From Cellulophaga sp. Hel_I_12 (GTDB taxonomy: Bacteria > Bacteroidota > Bacteroidia > Flavobacteriales > Flavobacteriaceae): 64,000 bases of DNA. Within the stretch, counting starts at the first letter, position 1. Each line of letters begins with the position of its first letter. The notes under the pieces were generated by a model, which was given only the letters and a program-made list of their open reading frames with translations, was not told where the DNA came from and made no database searches. Shown piece after piece: positions 16,164 through 24,545 of this stretch. The stretch lies in the NCBI RefSeq assembly GCF_000799565.1, contig NZ_JUHB01000001.1, positions 3,351,501 through 3,415,500 of the forward strand, given 5' to 3'. Position numbers and translations under genes: made by a program.

Positions 16164-17261
16164 ATGAATTTTAAAGTAGTATTAATTTTTCTAGGGATTG
16201 CTAGTCTTTGTTCATCACAAGAAATGCAAGAACAAAAACGGTTTACAGTAGATGTAAATCAGTTCTATGGTACCATTATGCGCCATAATCCAGACGTAAC
16301 TCATTTAATTAATTCACATCCAGGAGGCGTAATTCTAGGATTAAGCCGAAAAACCTACGGGTTTGAAGATTGGGAACAACGCTTTAATTATCCTGATGTA
16401 GGCTATTCCTTTATTTATCAAGAATTTAATAGTGACGTTTTGGGGCGTAATTTTGGTCTCTATGCACATTATAATTTTTACTTTCTAAATCGACTTTTAC
16501 AATTTAGACTTGGTCAGGGGATTGCCTACAACACGAATCCGTATGATAAAGTAGCTAATTTCAGAAACAATGCGTTTGGGACTAACCTGTTAAGTTCTAC
16601 CTATTTAATGTTTAATTTTCATAAAGAGAACATTGTAAAAGGGGTTGGTTTTAAAGCCGGAGTTTCTATAATTCACTATTCAAATGCCAATGTAAAAGCC
16701 CCAAATACGTCAACCAATACGTATGCTTTTAATGCAGGTTTAACCTACGATTTAGATGGCGGTAAAGAACCAGACTATATTAAAATTGAACAGGAAAAAA
16801 TTACAGAACCTATTCGTTTTAATCTCGCTTTTAGAACGGGCATAAATGAAAGTGATGTCATTAATTCAGGTCAATTCCCATTTTACATATTCTCAGGGTA
16901 TGCCGATAAGCGCTTAGGAACTTTAAGTGCTATTCAATTAGGTACAGATGTGTATTTTTCAAATTTTTTAAAGGAATTGATCACCTATCAATCTATTGCT
17001 TTTCCTGAGCGAAATGTTAGTCCGGATGCAGATTATAGGCGTGTTGGTGTTTTCGTGGGGCACGAGTTGTTTTTTAATAAAACTTCTGTAATCACCCAAT
17101 TAGGATATTATGTGTATTATCCTTTCGATTTTGAAGGGAGAGTGTACAATAGAATGGGAATGAAGCGCTATTTTAATAACAAAGTATATGGTGTTATCAG
17201 TCTAAAATCACATGGAGCTAAGGCCGAAGCTGTGGAGCTTGGAGTGGGAATACGCTTATAA
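16164..17261 (+). CDS. Acyloxyacyl hydrolase / PagL-like lipid A deacylase family outer membrane protein
   Basis: A 365-residue predicted outer-membrane barrel with a cleavable signal peptide (about residues 1-19, ending CSSQ). The segment IIHYSNAN around H171 and S173 matches the His-x-Ser catalytic arrangement of PagL, which removes the 3-O acyl chain of lipid A. Many alternating hydrophobic and aromatic strands follow, and the protein ends in RL, consistent with a barrel. It is roughly twice the length of PagL, so the second half may be an added barrel region. Activity is inferred, not certain. ATG 16164 is chosen because the upstream TTG would precede the signal peptide with unrelated residues. 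Confidence 0.7.
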   Translation: MNFKVVLIFLGIASLCSSQEMQEQKRFTVDVNQFYGTIMRHNPDVTHLINSHPGGVILGLSRKTYGFEDWEQRFNYPDVGYSFIYQEFNSDVLGRNFGLYAHYNFYFLNRLLQFRLGQGIAYNTNPYDKVANFRNNAFGTNLLSSTYLMFNFHKENIVKGVGFKAGVSIIHYSNANVKAPNTSTNTYAFNAGLTYDLDGGKEPDYIKIEQEKITEPIRFNLAFRTGINESDVINSGQFPFYIFSGYADKRLGTLSAIQLGTDVYFSNFLKELITYQSIAFPERNVSPDADYRRVGVFVGHELFFNKTSVITQLGYYVYYPFDFEGRVYNRMGMKRYFNNKVYGVISLKSHGAKAEAVELGVGIRL

Positions 17262-17401
17262 TTAAAAATTAAAAATGATTTTTGAGTTTAAAAAAAACAC
17301 AAAAAATGAAGTCCAAAATTTAAATTTTTTACAACAACTCGAAACATTAAACCTAAAACTTGAAACGCTTTTGAGCTATCAACGAACAACAAAAAAATAA
17401 A

Positions 17402-18169
17402 TTGAAAATTGTGGGGAAAATTACTGTTTTAATTTTGATTCTTACCTTGACTTTCTTCGGATGTTCTAGCGAAAATGCACCTGATTGTTTTCAGAATTCT
17501 GGTGAAATAATTCAAGAAGAAATTAGCTTGGCCGACTTTACGGCAATTACTGTGTTTGAAGGTGTTAAACTAGTGGTAAGGCAGAGTAATACACAACGGG
17601 TAGTTATAGAAACAGGAGAATTTCTTAGAAATGATATTAGTGCTGAGGTTATAGCTAATAGGCTAGTGATTCGGAATGAAAATGGCTGCAATTTTGTTCG
17701 TGATTTCGGATTAACCACGGTTTATGTGTCGTCTCCAAACATTGCTGAAATCCGCAGTAGTACAGGTTTTCCTATTACAAGTGATGGTGTTTTAAATTAT
17801 CCCTCCTTAACGCTACTTTCTGAGTCTTTTACGGTCCCAGAAGCAGAAACTACCGATGGGGAATTTAATCTCGAAGTAAATACAGTCAATTTAAGTATTG
17901 TATCAAACGGCATTGCTTTTTTTGACATCAAGGGAACGACCCAAAATTTTAATATCAATTTCGCTGCAGGAGATTCACGATTACACGCTAGGGACTTGGT
18001 GGCTCAAAACATCAGTTTATTTCATCGAGGATCCAATGATATGTTGCTCAATCCACAAGAATCCTTGAGTGGGTCCATTGTAGGAACAGGAGATGTGCTT
18101 AGTTTTAATCAGCCACCTATTATTCAAGTTGAAGCCTTGTACAAAGGCAAATTGCTATTTAGAGATTGA
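17402..18169 (+). CDS. GIN-domain (DUF2807) lipoprotein
   Basis: A 255-residue predicted lipoprotein. The N-terminus has a hydrophobic signal ending in FFGC with Cys21 as the lipidation site, then repetitive beta-strands typical of the putative auto-transporter adhesin head (GIN) domain, for example the segment FTAITVFEGVKLVVRQ. Its function is unknown; the fold is a beta-solenoid exposed in the envelope. The start is TTG, which is needed to give a complete lipoprotein signal. It overlaps the next gene by 4 bases (TTGA), implying translational coupling. Confidence 0.75.
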   Translation: MKIVGKITVLILILTLTFFGCSSENAPDCFQNSGEIIQEEISLADFTAITVFEGVKLVVRQSNTQRVVIETGEFLRNDISAEVIANRLVIRNENGCNFVRDFGLTTVYVSSPNIAEIRSSTGFPITSDGVLNYPSLTLLSESFTVPEAETTDGEFNLEVNTVNLSIVSNGIAFFDIKGTTQNFNINFAAGDSRLHARDLVAQNISLFHRGSNDMLLNPQESLSGSIVGTGDVLSFNQPPIIQVEALYKGKLLFRD

Positions 18170-19257
18170 AAAAGCCATTCCTAACATACCTGAAAGATTT
18201 TCTAGCTTTTCAACGCGTAGTTGTGGTTGATCGAGAATTAAGCAACTTAGCAACAGCAGATCAATTGTTAACACAATTAATTACTGAAAAAAAAATTCCT
18301 GGTTTAGCCATTTCTGTGCGTAAAGAAGGTAAAAGCTATTTTCAAAAAGGCTACGGTTTTGCCGATATTAAAAATAAAGTACTTGTACATCCACAAACAT
18401 CAATATTTAGAATTGCCAGTGTTTCAAAACCTATTGCAGCAACGGCATTAGCACATTTGGTAGCAGATGGTTTAATTGATTTAGACGCATCATTTTATAC
18501 CTATGTACCCTATTATCCAAAAAAGAAATGGGATTTTACCATACGCCAATTAGCCAATCATACGGCTGGAATTAGAAGCTATTTAGGAAAAGAATATGGT
18601 TTAAACGAGCCATATAGCATCAAAGAAAGTATTGCCATTTTTAAGGATGATGATTTGCTTTTTGAGCCGGGTACCAGGTATCAGTATTCTAGTTACGATT
18701 GGGTTTTAATTTCATTAGCCATACAAGAAATCACTGGGACCCCATTCGAAACCTATCTTCAAAAAAAGGTATTACATCCTTTAGGGTTAAAAAATACTTT
18801 TGCGCCGAATATATCAGGTGATGATGTTACTATTGCTAAGGATACTAAGCTTCATGTCACTAAATTTTACACCAAAAACAGGCTAGGTTTCCATGAAGCG
18901 ATCCCCGTAAACAATTATTTTAAATTGGCTGGGGGTGGATATTTAGCCACAGCGGAAGATGTTGCATTTTTCGGACAAGCATTTTTAGATAAAAAAGTTT
19001 TAAATGATGCTGTTTTGAATCAGTTTTTAAGGTCTGAAACTCTTAATGGTAAGCTACTTTATTATGGATTAGGATGGCAAGTAAGTACAGATAAATCGGG
19101 AAGAGATTTTTACGGTCATATAGGCAATGGAGTTGGTGGCTACTCTAATTTTTTTGTTTATCCAGAGCAAAAAATTGTGATTGCAATTCTAATAAATTGT
19201 ACCAACCCTGAAATACAAAACGAGCTCGATCAAGTTATTGACTATCTTTTTTTATAA
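18166..19257 (+). CDS. Serine hydrolase, class C beta-lactamase-like
   Basis: A 363-residue serine hydrolase of the beta-lactamase/DD-peptidase fold. The SxxK motif is SVSK (S85, K88), the second motif is YSSY near residue 174, and the third is HIGNGVGG near the C-terminus. No clear signal peptide is seen, although the first 20 residues are hydrophobic and basic. The usual YxN is YSS here, so substrate is unclear: esterase or peptidase activity is as likely as beta-lactam hydrolysis. TTG start, overlapping the upstream lipoprotein by 4 bases. Confidence 0.8.
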   Translation: MKKPFLTYLKDFLAFQRVVVVDRELSNLATADQLLTQLITEKKIPGLAISVRKEGKSYFQKGYGFADIKNKVLVHPQTSIFRIASVSKPIAATALAHLVADGLIDLDASFYTYVPYYPKKKWDFTIRQLANHTAGIRSYLGKEYGLNEPYSIKESIAIFKDDDLLFEPGTRYQYSSYDWVLISLAIQEITGTPFETYLQKKVLHPLGLKNTFAPNISGDDVTIAKDTKLHVTKFYTKNRLGFHEAIPVNNYFKLAGGGYLATAEDVAFFGQAFLDKKVLNDAVLNQFLRSETLNGKLLYYGLGWQVSTDKSGRDFYGHIGNGVGGYSNFFVYPEQKIVIAILINCTNPEIQNELDQVIDYLFL

Positions 19258-19399
19258 TTTAAGAAAGCTATTGTTGATGAGAAGAATAGCTATTTGATAA
19301 ATATTAGCCTAGTTTATACTTTAATTCTCATTTTTATAGCAAAAGAACACAAGATTAAAAAAAAGATGACGGTATATTTTGATTTTTAAATATTAGTAG
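19258..19399 (+). other. Intergenic region before the phe/tyr attenuator
   Basis: No gene is visible. A hairpin AGCTATT (19266-19272) / AATAGCT (19285-19291) follows the serine hydrolase gene but lacks a strong T run, so termination there is uncertain. Confidence 0.4.
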
Positions 19400-19407
19400 T
19401 ACTTTAG
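19378..19407 (+). promoter_or_regulatory. Promoter of the phenylalanine/tyrosine operon
   Basis: TTTG at 19378-19381, an 18-bp spacer, and TACTTTAG at 19400-19407 (7 of 8 to TAnnTTTG). Transcription would start near 19412, about 12 bases before the leader peptide ATG. Confidence 0.6.
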
Positions 19408-19423
19408 CTGTATTAACGACCAT

Positions 19424-19495
19424 ATGACAAAGCAATATTTCTGGAACGGTTTCTTTTTTTACTTCTTTTATAAGAGAGGTACGAGACTGTTGTAG
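19424..19495 (+). CDS. Phe/Tyr-rich leader peptide of the pheA operon
   Basis: A 23-codon reading frame with 6 Phe, 3 Tyr and 1 Trp. Residues 10-16 read FFFYFFY, and Y5, F6 and W7 lie before them. Such runs are the mark of ribosome-sensing leaders such as those of pheA and pheST in enterobacteria. Its last codons (KRGTRLL) lie on the 5' arm of the antiterminator, exactly where a ribosome stalled at the aromatic codons would leave that arm free and a ribosome reaching the stop would cover it. No homologue was consulted; the call rests on composition and position. Confidence 0.85.
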   Translation: MTKQYFWNGFFFYFFYKRGTRLL

Positions 19496-19550
19496 TATAT
19501 TTAAAATATAGCATCAATTAAAGTCTCGTAACACACGAGGCTTTTTTTTT
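19480..19550 (+). terminator. Attenuator: antiterminator and terminator hairpins before pheA
   Basis: TACGAGACT (19480-19488) is perfectly complementary to AGTCTCGTA (19522-19530), forming an antiterminator. The same 3' arm can instead pair as AGTCTCGT (19522-19529) with ACGAGGCT (19535-19542; one G-U pair, 5-base loop), followed by nine Ts, a standard terminator. The two structures share the 19522-19530 arm and exclude each other. A small AT hairpin (TATATTT/AAATATA) lies between. Confidence 0.85.
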
Positions 19551-19621
19551 GGTGTCATGTTAAGGAAAAATCACTTTGAGTGGGCTTAAAAGGTTTTAAT
19601 ACAACTAATGCAAGTTTTAAT

Positions 19622-20449
19622 ATGAAATTAAAAATAGCCATACAGGGAATTAGGGGATCTAACCACCATCAAGTCGCTCGAGATTTTTTTGGGGAGCATA
19701 TCGATTTGGTAGAATGCTTATCATTCGACGATTTGGTCAACCAAACCTTATCAGGTAGAGCAGACAAGGCCGTCATGGCTATAGAAAACTCCATAGCAGG
19801 TTCTATTATTCCTAATTATAATTTAGTATATCATAATAATTTGCACATCATTGGAGAACATTATTTGAATATTCATCATCATTTAATGGTTTTGAAAGGG
19901 CAAAAGATTGAAGATGTTAAAGAGATACATTCGCACCCCATGGCTTTACTTCAGTGTAAAGACTTTTTAAAATGCTATCCAGAAATTAAATTAGTAGAAG
20001 CTGTGGACACGGCCGAAACTGCCATGCAAATTCAAAACAAGCAATGGACAAACATCGCTGCCATTGCCCCGAAAGCAGCAGCAGAATTATACGATTTAGA
20101 AATTATAGCCTCAGAAATTCAAACCATTACAAATAATGCTACTCGATTTATAATTCTAAAAACAGAGAATAAAGTACTTCCCAAGGAAGAAATCAATAAA
20201 GCTTCGATACGTTTTGTTGCCGATCACAAGCGTGGAAGTTTGGCGGCTATTTTAAATGTGATGAGCGATTGTAATCTTAATTTAACCAAGATACAATCCT
20301 TACCCATAATAGAACGCCCTTGGAAATACGCATTTTTTGTGGACGTCACTTTTGACGCATATGCACATTTCGAAAAATCAAAATCCTTATTAGAAATCAT
20401 GACAGAAGAATTCAGAATTTTAGGAGAATATAAAAATGCCTTAGCATGA
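19622..20449 (+). CDS. pheA: Prephenate dehydratase
   Basis: Converts prephenate to phenylpyruvate for phenylalanine synthesis. The 275-residue protein has the periplasmic-binding-like catalytic region, with the AIENSIAGSI motif and ATRFIIL before the ACT domain (about residues 195-275), which normally senses phenylalanine. It is monofunctional: chorismate mutase is fused to DAHP synthase three genes downstream. ATG 19622 is chosen over GTG 19580, which would add 14 unrelated residues. It overlaps the aminotransferase gene by 4 bases (ATGA). Confidence 0.95.
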   Translation: MKLKIAIQGIRGSNHHQVARDFFGEHIDLVECLSFDDLVNQTLSGRADKAVMAIENSIAGSIIPNYNLVYHNNLHIIGEHYLNIHHHLMVLKGQKIEDVKEIHSHPMALLQCKDFLKCYPEIKLVEAVDTAETAMQIQNKQWTNIAAIAPKAAAELYDLEIIASEIQTITNNATRFIILKTENKVLPKEEINKASIRFVADHKRGSLAAILNVMSDCNLNLTKIQSLPIIERPWKYAFFVDVTFDAYAHFEKSKSLLEIMTEEFRILGEYKNALA

Positions 20450-21591
20450 TCACTACAGCAGATAGATTAAAAACCGTCGAAGAATACTATTTCTCTAGAA
20501 AATTAAGAGAAGTACGTGGCTTAATGGCAGAAGGTAAGCCCATTATTAATATGGGAATAGGGAGTCCCGATTTGGCACCGTCATCGGCCATCTTAGAAGC
20601 CATGCAACAAGCTGTTTTAGATGAGGGCGCACATCAATACCAGAGTTATCAGGGTTTATTAGAATTTAGAGAAGCAATTGTTGATTTTTACGCCAAGAAC
20701 TACGGGGTTTCCCTCAATGCCTTAAATGAGGTGTTGCCACTAATGGGTTCTAAAGAAGGAATTATGCATATAAGCCTAGCGTTTTTAAATCCAGGTGATG
20801 AAGCTTTAATTCCAAATCCGGGATACCCGACGTATAGCTCTGTCACCAATTTAATCGGCGCAATCCCCAAATTATATGATTTAACAGAGGAAAATGCTTG
20901 GTTCCCAGATTTAGAAGCATTGGAACAACAAGATTTATCTAAGGTTAAATTGATGTGGTTGAGTTACCCTCATATGCCCACGGGCGCCAAGGCGAGTAAA
21001 CTTCAATTGAAGGCACTAGTCGACTTTGCCATCCGTAACCAAATCCTTTTGGTAAATGACAACCCCTATAGTTTTGTGCTCAATGAGGAACCAACCAGTA
21101 TCTTAAGTGTTGAGGGTGCTAAGGAAGTGGCCTTAGAATTAAACTCCTTAAGCAAAACTTTTAATATGGCCGGCTGGAGAGTGGGAATGGTTTTAGGAAA
21201 TGAAGCACACATCAATGCTGTGCTTAAAGTAAAAAGCAATATGGATTCAGGCATGTTTTATGGAATTCAAAAGGGGGCCATTGCAGCCTTGAAAAGTGGA
21301 CAAGATTGGTTTATTGAATTTAATACCATTTATAAAAAGAGACAGCAACTGCTATTTCAATTGGTAGATAAACTAAAATGTACCTATGATAAAAATGCGG
21401 TAGGCATGTTTGTTTGGGCAAAATTACCAGAAAGTTCAGAATCATCCGAAGTATTTATCGATAAGATACTGTATGAAAAAAGCATTTTTATAACTCCAGG
21501 TACTATATTCGGCAGCAACGGTGAAGGATATATTCGGTTTTCATTATGCGTTACTGAGGAGAAAATTAAAGAAGCCATTGATAGGTTTTGA
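20446..21591 (+). CDS. Class I/II PLP-dependent aminotransferase, probably aromatic
   Basis: A 381-residue fold-type I aminotransferase. The PLP lysine is in SLSKTFNMAGWRVGM near residue 236, and NPGYPTYSS and NDNPYSF are family motifs. Between pheA and tyrA its likely job is the last transamination, phenylpyruvate to phenylalanine and 4-hydroxyphenylpyruvate to tyrosine. Aminotransferases of this class also include LL-diaminopimelate and alanine enzymes, so substrate is inferred from operon position. Coupled to pheA by the 4-base overlap. Confidence 0.85.
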   Translation: MITTADRLKTVEEYYFSRKLREVRGLMAEGKPIINMGIGSPDLAPSSAILEAMQQAVLDEGAHQYQSYQGLLEFREAIVDFYAKNYGVSLNALNEVLPLMGSKEGIMHISLAFLNPGDEALIPNPGYPTYSSVTNLIGAIPKLYDLTEENAWFPDLEALEQQDLSKVKLMWLSYPHMPTGAKASKLQLKALVDFAIRNQILLVNDNPYSFVLNEEPTSILSVEGAKEVALELNSLSKTFNMAGWRVGMVLGNEAHINAVLKVKSNMDSGMFYGIQKGAIAALKSGQDWFIEFNTIYKKRQQLLFQLVDKLKCTYDKNAVGMFVWAKLPESSESSEVFIDKILYEKSIFITPGTIFGSNGEGYIRFSLCVTEEKIKEAIDRF

Positions 21592-21667
21592 TAAATAGGT
21601 TTTAAGTGTTAAATGTTGAGTTTTAAGTGAATTTTAAAAGCAACAAACAACCAACAACGAAATAAGA

Positions 21668-22528
21668 ATGAATGTATTTGTAATAGGGATTGGGTTAATT
21701 GGTGGCTCTATGGTTAAGGATATCAAAGCATTGAATCCAGAAGCGGTAATTTACGGTATAGATACCAATGAAAAACATGTAGAGCAGGCACTTGCGACGC
21801 AACTAATAGATAAAAAGGCAAGCTATCAAGACTTGTCGATAGCGGATATCGTAATCGTGTCAGTACCCGTAGATGTTACACTTTCTGTACTTCCAAATGT
21901 ATTGGATGTCGTAAATGACAATGCAGTTGTTTTGGATGCAGGGTCAACAAAGGCTTTAATTTGTGATGCGGTAGCATCGCATCCTAAAAGAAGAAATTAT
22001 TTGGCTTGTCACCCAATCGCGGGAACAGAGTTTTCTGGTCCTTCTGCAGCCATTAATGGTTTGTTTAATGGTAAAACAAATATTATTTGTGAGGTAGAAA
22101 AAACAGCGTTTAAACTGCAAGAACAAGCATTAGCTATTTTTCAACAATTAGGCATGCGTATTCGGTATATGAATCCTATAGCGCATGACAAGCATATCGC
22201 CTATGTATCGCATTTATCACACATCAGTTCTTTTATGTTGGGAAAAACGGTCATCGAAAAAGAAAAGAATGAACGTGATATTTTTGATATGGCGGGCAGT
22301 GGTTTTGAAAGTACGGTGCGTTTAGCCAAAAGTTCCCCAGCAATGTGGACTCCCATATTTAAGCAGAATAAAGAAAATGTGATAGAAACATTAGAAGAAT
22401 ATATTCAGAATCTAGAGGCATTTAAAAAAATGATTCATGAAGACGATTATGAAGGTATTTTTCAGCAAATGAATAGTACCAATAGAATAAAAGAGATTTT
22501 AAACGGAATTCCAATTAATAAAAAATAG
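21668..22528 (+). CDS. tyrA: Prephenate dehydrogenase
   Basis: NAD(P)-dependent oxidative decarboxylation of prephenate to 4-hydroxyphenylpyruvate for tyrosine. 286 residues, with the nucleotide motif GIGLIGGS at residues 7-14, followed by CHPIAGTEFSGP and HDKHIAYVSHLSH, which carry the catalytic and substrate-binding histidines. No ACT domain is attached. The 76-base spacer before it consists of short repeated words (TTTTAAGTG twice). Confidence 0.95.
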   Translation: MNVFVIGIGLIGGSMVKDIKALNPEAVIYGIDTNEKHVEQALATQLIDKKASYQDLSIADIVIVSVPVDVTLSVLPNVLDVVNDNAVVLDAGSTKALICDAVASHPKRRNYLACHPIAGTEFSGPSAAINGLFNGKTNIICEVEKTAFKLQEQALAIFQQLGMRIRYMNPIAHDKHIAYVSHLSHISSFMLGKTVIEKEKNERDIFDMAGSGFESTVRLAKSSPAMWTPIFKQNKENVIETLEEYIQNLEAFKKMIHEDDYEGIFQQMNSTNRIKEILNGIPINKK

Positions 22529-22539
22529 AACAAGGAGAA

Positions 22540-23622
22540 ATGGAAAATTCAAAACAAATGCGTACGTGGTTAGATGATATGAAATTAGATCATCCATTAG
22601 TTATTGCTGGTCCATGTAGTGCAGAAACAGAAGCTCAAGTATTAAAAATTGCGCACGAATTAAAAGATACCGATGTAAATTATTTCCGTGCGGGTATTTG
22701 GAAACCTAGAACCCGCCCAGGAATGTTTGAAGGCGTTGGTGCTTTAGGCTTAAAATGGCTTCAAAAGGTAAAAGCCGAAACAGGAATGAAAACCTGTACC
22801 GAGGTGGCTAATGCGGCACATGTAAAATTAGCCTTGGAACATGACGTAGATTTATTATGGATTGGAGCACGCTCTACTGTGAGTCCGTTTATTATGCAAG
22901 AAATAGCTGATGCCCTAGCAGGAACCGATAAAATTGTACTTGTAAAAAATCCGGTAAACCCAGATTTAGCGCTATGGCTTGGTGGAATAGAAAGATTATA
23001 TACGGCTGGAATTAAAAATTTAGGCGCTATTCATAGGGGTTTTTCTACCTACGAAAAAACAAAATATAGAAATATTCCAGAATGGCAATTGGCCATTGAA
23101 TTCCAAAATAAATTTCCAGATTTACCTTTAATTAATGATCCTTCGCATATTACAGGCAATCGAGAAATGATTTTTGATGTATGTCAAACGGCATTAGATC
23201 TCAATTTTGATGGCTTAATGATTGAAACACACTTTGATCCAGAAAATGCTTGGAGCGATGCTGCACAGCAAGTAACCCCATCAAAATTAGTGCAAATTAT
23301 GCGGGATTTAAAAATTAGAAAGGAATCTGATACAGAAGCTGAATACAATAACGAGCTTAGCAATTTAAGAGCTCAGATTGATGTTATTGATAGCCAATTG
23401 ATTGAAACACTGGGTAGAAGAATGAAAGTATCGGATGGTATTGGTGCTTTAAAAAAACAGAAAAACGTCGCGGTATTGCAGTCTAACCGATGGAACCAGA
23501 TTTTGGGCGCAATGATATTGGAAGGAGAATCTAAAGGATTAAGCGAAGAGTTTATCTTAAAGATGTTTAAAGCCATTCACCAAGAATCGATTAATCATCA
23601 GGAGAAAGTTATAAATTCATAG
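22540..23622 (+). CDS. Bifunctional DAHP synthase / type II chorismate mutase
   Basis: Fuses the first step of the shikimate pathway (residues about 1-260, KDO8P-synthase-like DAHP synthase with AGPCSAETE, NYFRAGIWKPRTRPG and IETHFDPENAWSDAAQQ) to a C-terminal chorismate mutase (about 270-360, LRAQIDVIDSQLIETLGRRM). The fusion usually lets prephenate or aromatic products control DAHP synthase through the mutase domain. It ends the phe/tyr operon, only 11 bases after tyrA, and is followed by a terminator. Confidence 0.95.
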   Translation: MENSKQMRTWLDDMKLDHPLVIAGPCSAETEAQVLKIAHELKDTDVNYFRAGIWKPRTRPGMFEGVGALGLKWLQKVKAETGMKTCTEVANAAHVKLALEHDVDLLWIGARSTVSPFIMQEIADALAGTDKIVLVKNPVNPDLALWLGGIERLYTAGIKNLGAIHRGFSTYEKTKYRNIPEWQLAIEFQNKFPDLPLINDPSHITGNREMIFDVCQTALDLNFDGLMIETHFDPENAWSDAAQQVTPSKLVQIMRDLKIRKESDTEAEYNNELSNLRAQIDVIDSQLIETLGRRMKVSDGIGALKKQKNVAVLQSNRWNQILGAMILEGESKGLSEEFILKMFKAIHQESINHQEKVINS

Positions 23623-23641
23623 CTGTATTTCAATATATAGG

Positions 23642-23670
23642 AAACCGTTTTTTATGAAAACGGTTTTTTT
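23642..23670 (+). terminator. Terminator of the phe/tyr operon
   Basis: Stem AAACCGTTTT (23642-23651) and AAAACGGTTT (23657-23666) with a 5-base loop and a T run. Confidence 0.85.
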
Positions 23671-23731
23671 ATTTTCTGAACTGTAACAAATCTATAAGAA
23701 GTGTATCTTTAAGAAAAACAAAACACAAAAT

Positions 23732-24406
23732 ATGAAAAATTATATCAGCTTTTTAGCAATTTTAGTGGTCAGTAGTGGTTTTGCACAACGTACCCTAGAT
23801 AAAAATATGGGTAATTTTACCGAGGTTAAGGTGTTCGATTTAATTGAAGTAAATTTAATTAAATCTGACGAAAATAGAGTGTTGGTTAAAGGTCAAAATG
23901 TCAATGACATTAATTTAGTGAACAAAAACGGAGTTTTAAAAATCCGCATGGAACTCGATAAAATTTTTAGCGGAGAAGATACTTTTGTAGAGGTGTATTA
24001 TACAGATTTAGAATTGATTGATGGCAATGAAGGTGCTAGAATAACATCAAACGAAACTATTGAACAAAATACGATTGAGCTAAAAGCACAAGAAGGAGCC
24101 CAAATAAAAATAGGCTTAAAAGTAAATCATTTAGACGCAAGAGCTGTAACGGGCGGAATTATAGAAGCCTCGGGAATAGCACAAAATCAAGATGTCGTTT
24201 TAAATACGGGAGGTATTTTTGAAGGAAAAGAACTAAGAACAGAAACCACTTCAGTTAAAATTACGGCTGCTGGGGAAGCAGAAGTTTACGCCACAGAAAG
24301 TGCAGATATTTCTATAAAAGCCGGAGGTGATGTTGATGTGTATGGCAACCCTAAGCAGGTTAAAGAAAAAACTTTTGCAGGAGGTAGAATTACCATCAAG
24401 GACTAA
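23732..24406 (+). CDS. GIN-domain (DUF2807) secreted protein
   Basis: A 224-residue protein with signal peptide MKNYISFLAILVVSSGFAQ and a beta-solenoid GIN domain (FTEVKVFDLIEVNLIKSDE, then regularly spaced G/A and beta-strand repeats). It is a second member of the family seen at 17402 but lacks a lipobox, so it is probably periplasmic or surface-released. Function unknown. A TATCTTTA at 23704-23711 may be its -7 box. It stands between two terminators, so it is probably monocistronic. Confidence 0.8.
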   Translation: MKNYISFLAILVVSSGFAQRTLDKNMGNFTEVKVFDLIEVNLIKSDENRVLVKGQNVNDINLVNKNGVLKIRMELDKIFSGEDTFVEVYYTDLELIDGNEGARITSNETIEQNTIELKAQEGAQIKIGLKVNHLDARAVTGGIIEASGIAQNQDVVLNTGGIFEGKELRTETTSVKITAAGEAEVYATESADISIKAGGDVDVYGNPKQVKEKTFAGGRITIKD

Positions 24407-24434
24407 TAAATAGTGTACTTGCCATAAAGTAACA

Positions 24435-24466
24435 GGGGATTGAATATAATTTAATCCCCATTTTTG
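24435..24466 (+). terminator. Terminator after the GIN-domain gene
   Basis: GGGGATT (24435-24441) pairs with AATCCCC (24453-24459), followed by ATTTTTG. Confidence 0.75.
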
Positions 24467-24545
24467 TTTTTAATCAGTTTAGCAATTAAAATCTATTCCA
24501 TATAAAAGTCGTTATTTTGTAGTTCATAATTGGCAAACATACATA

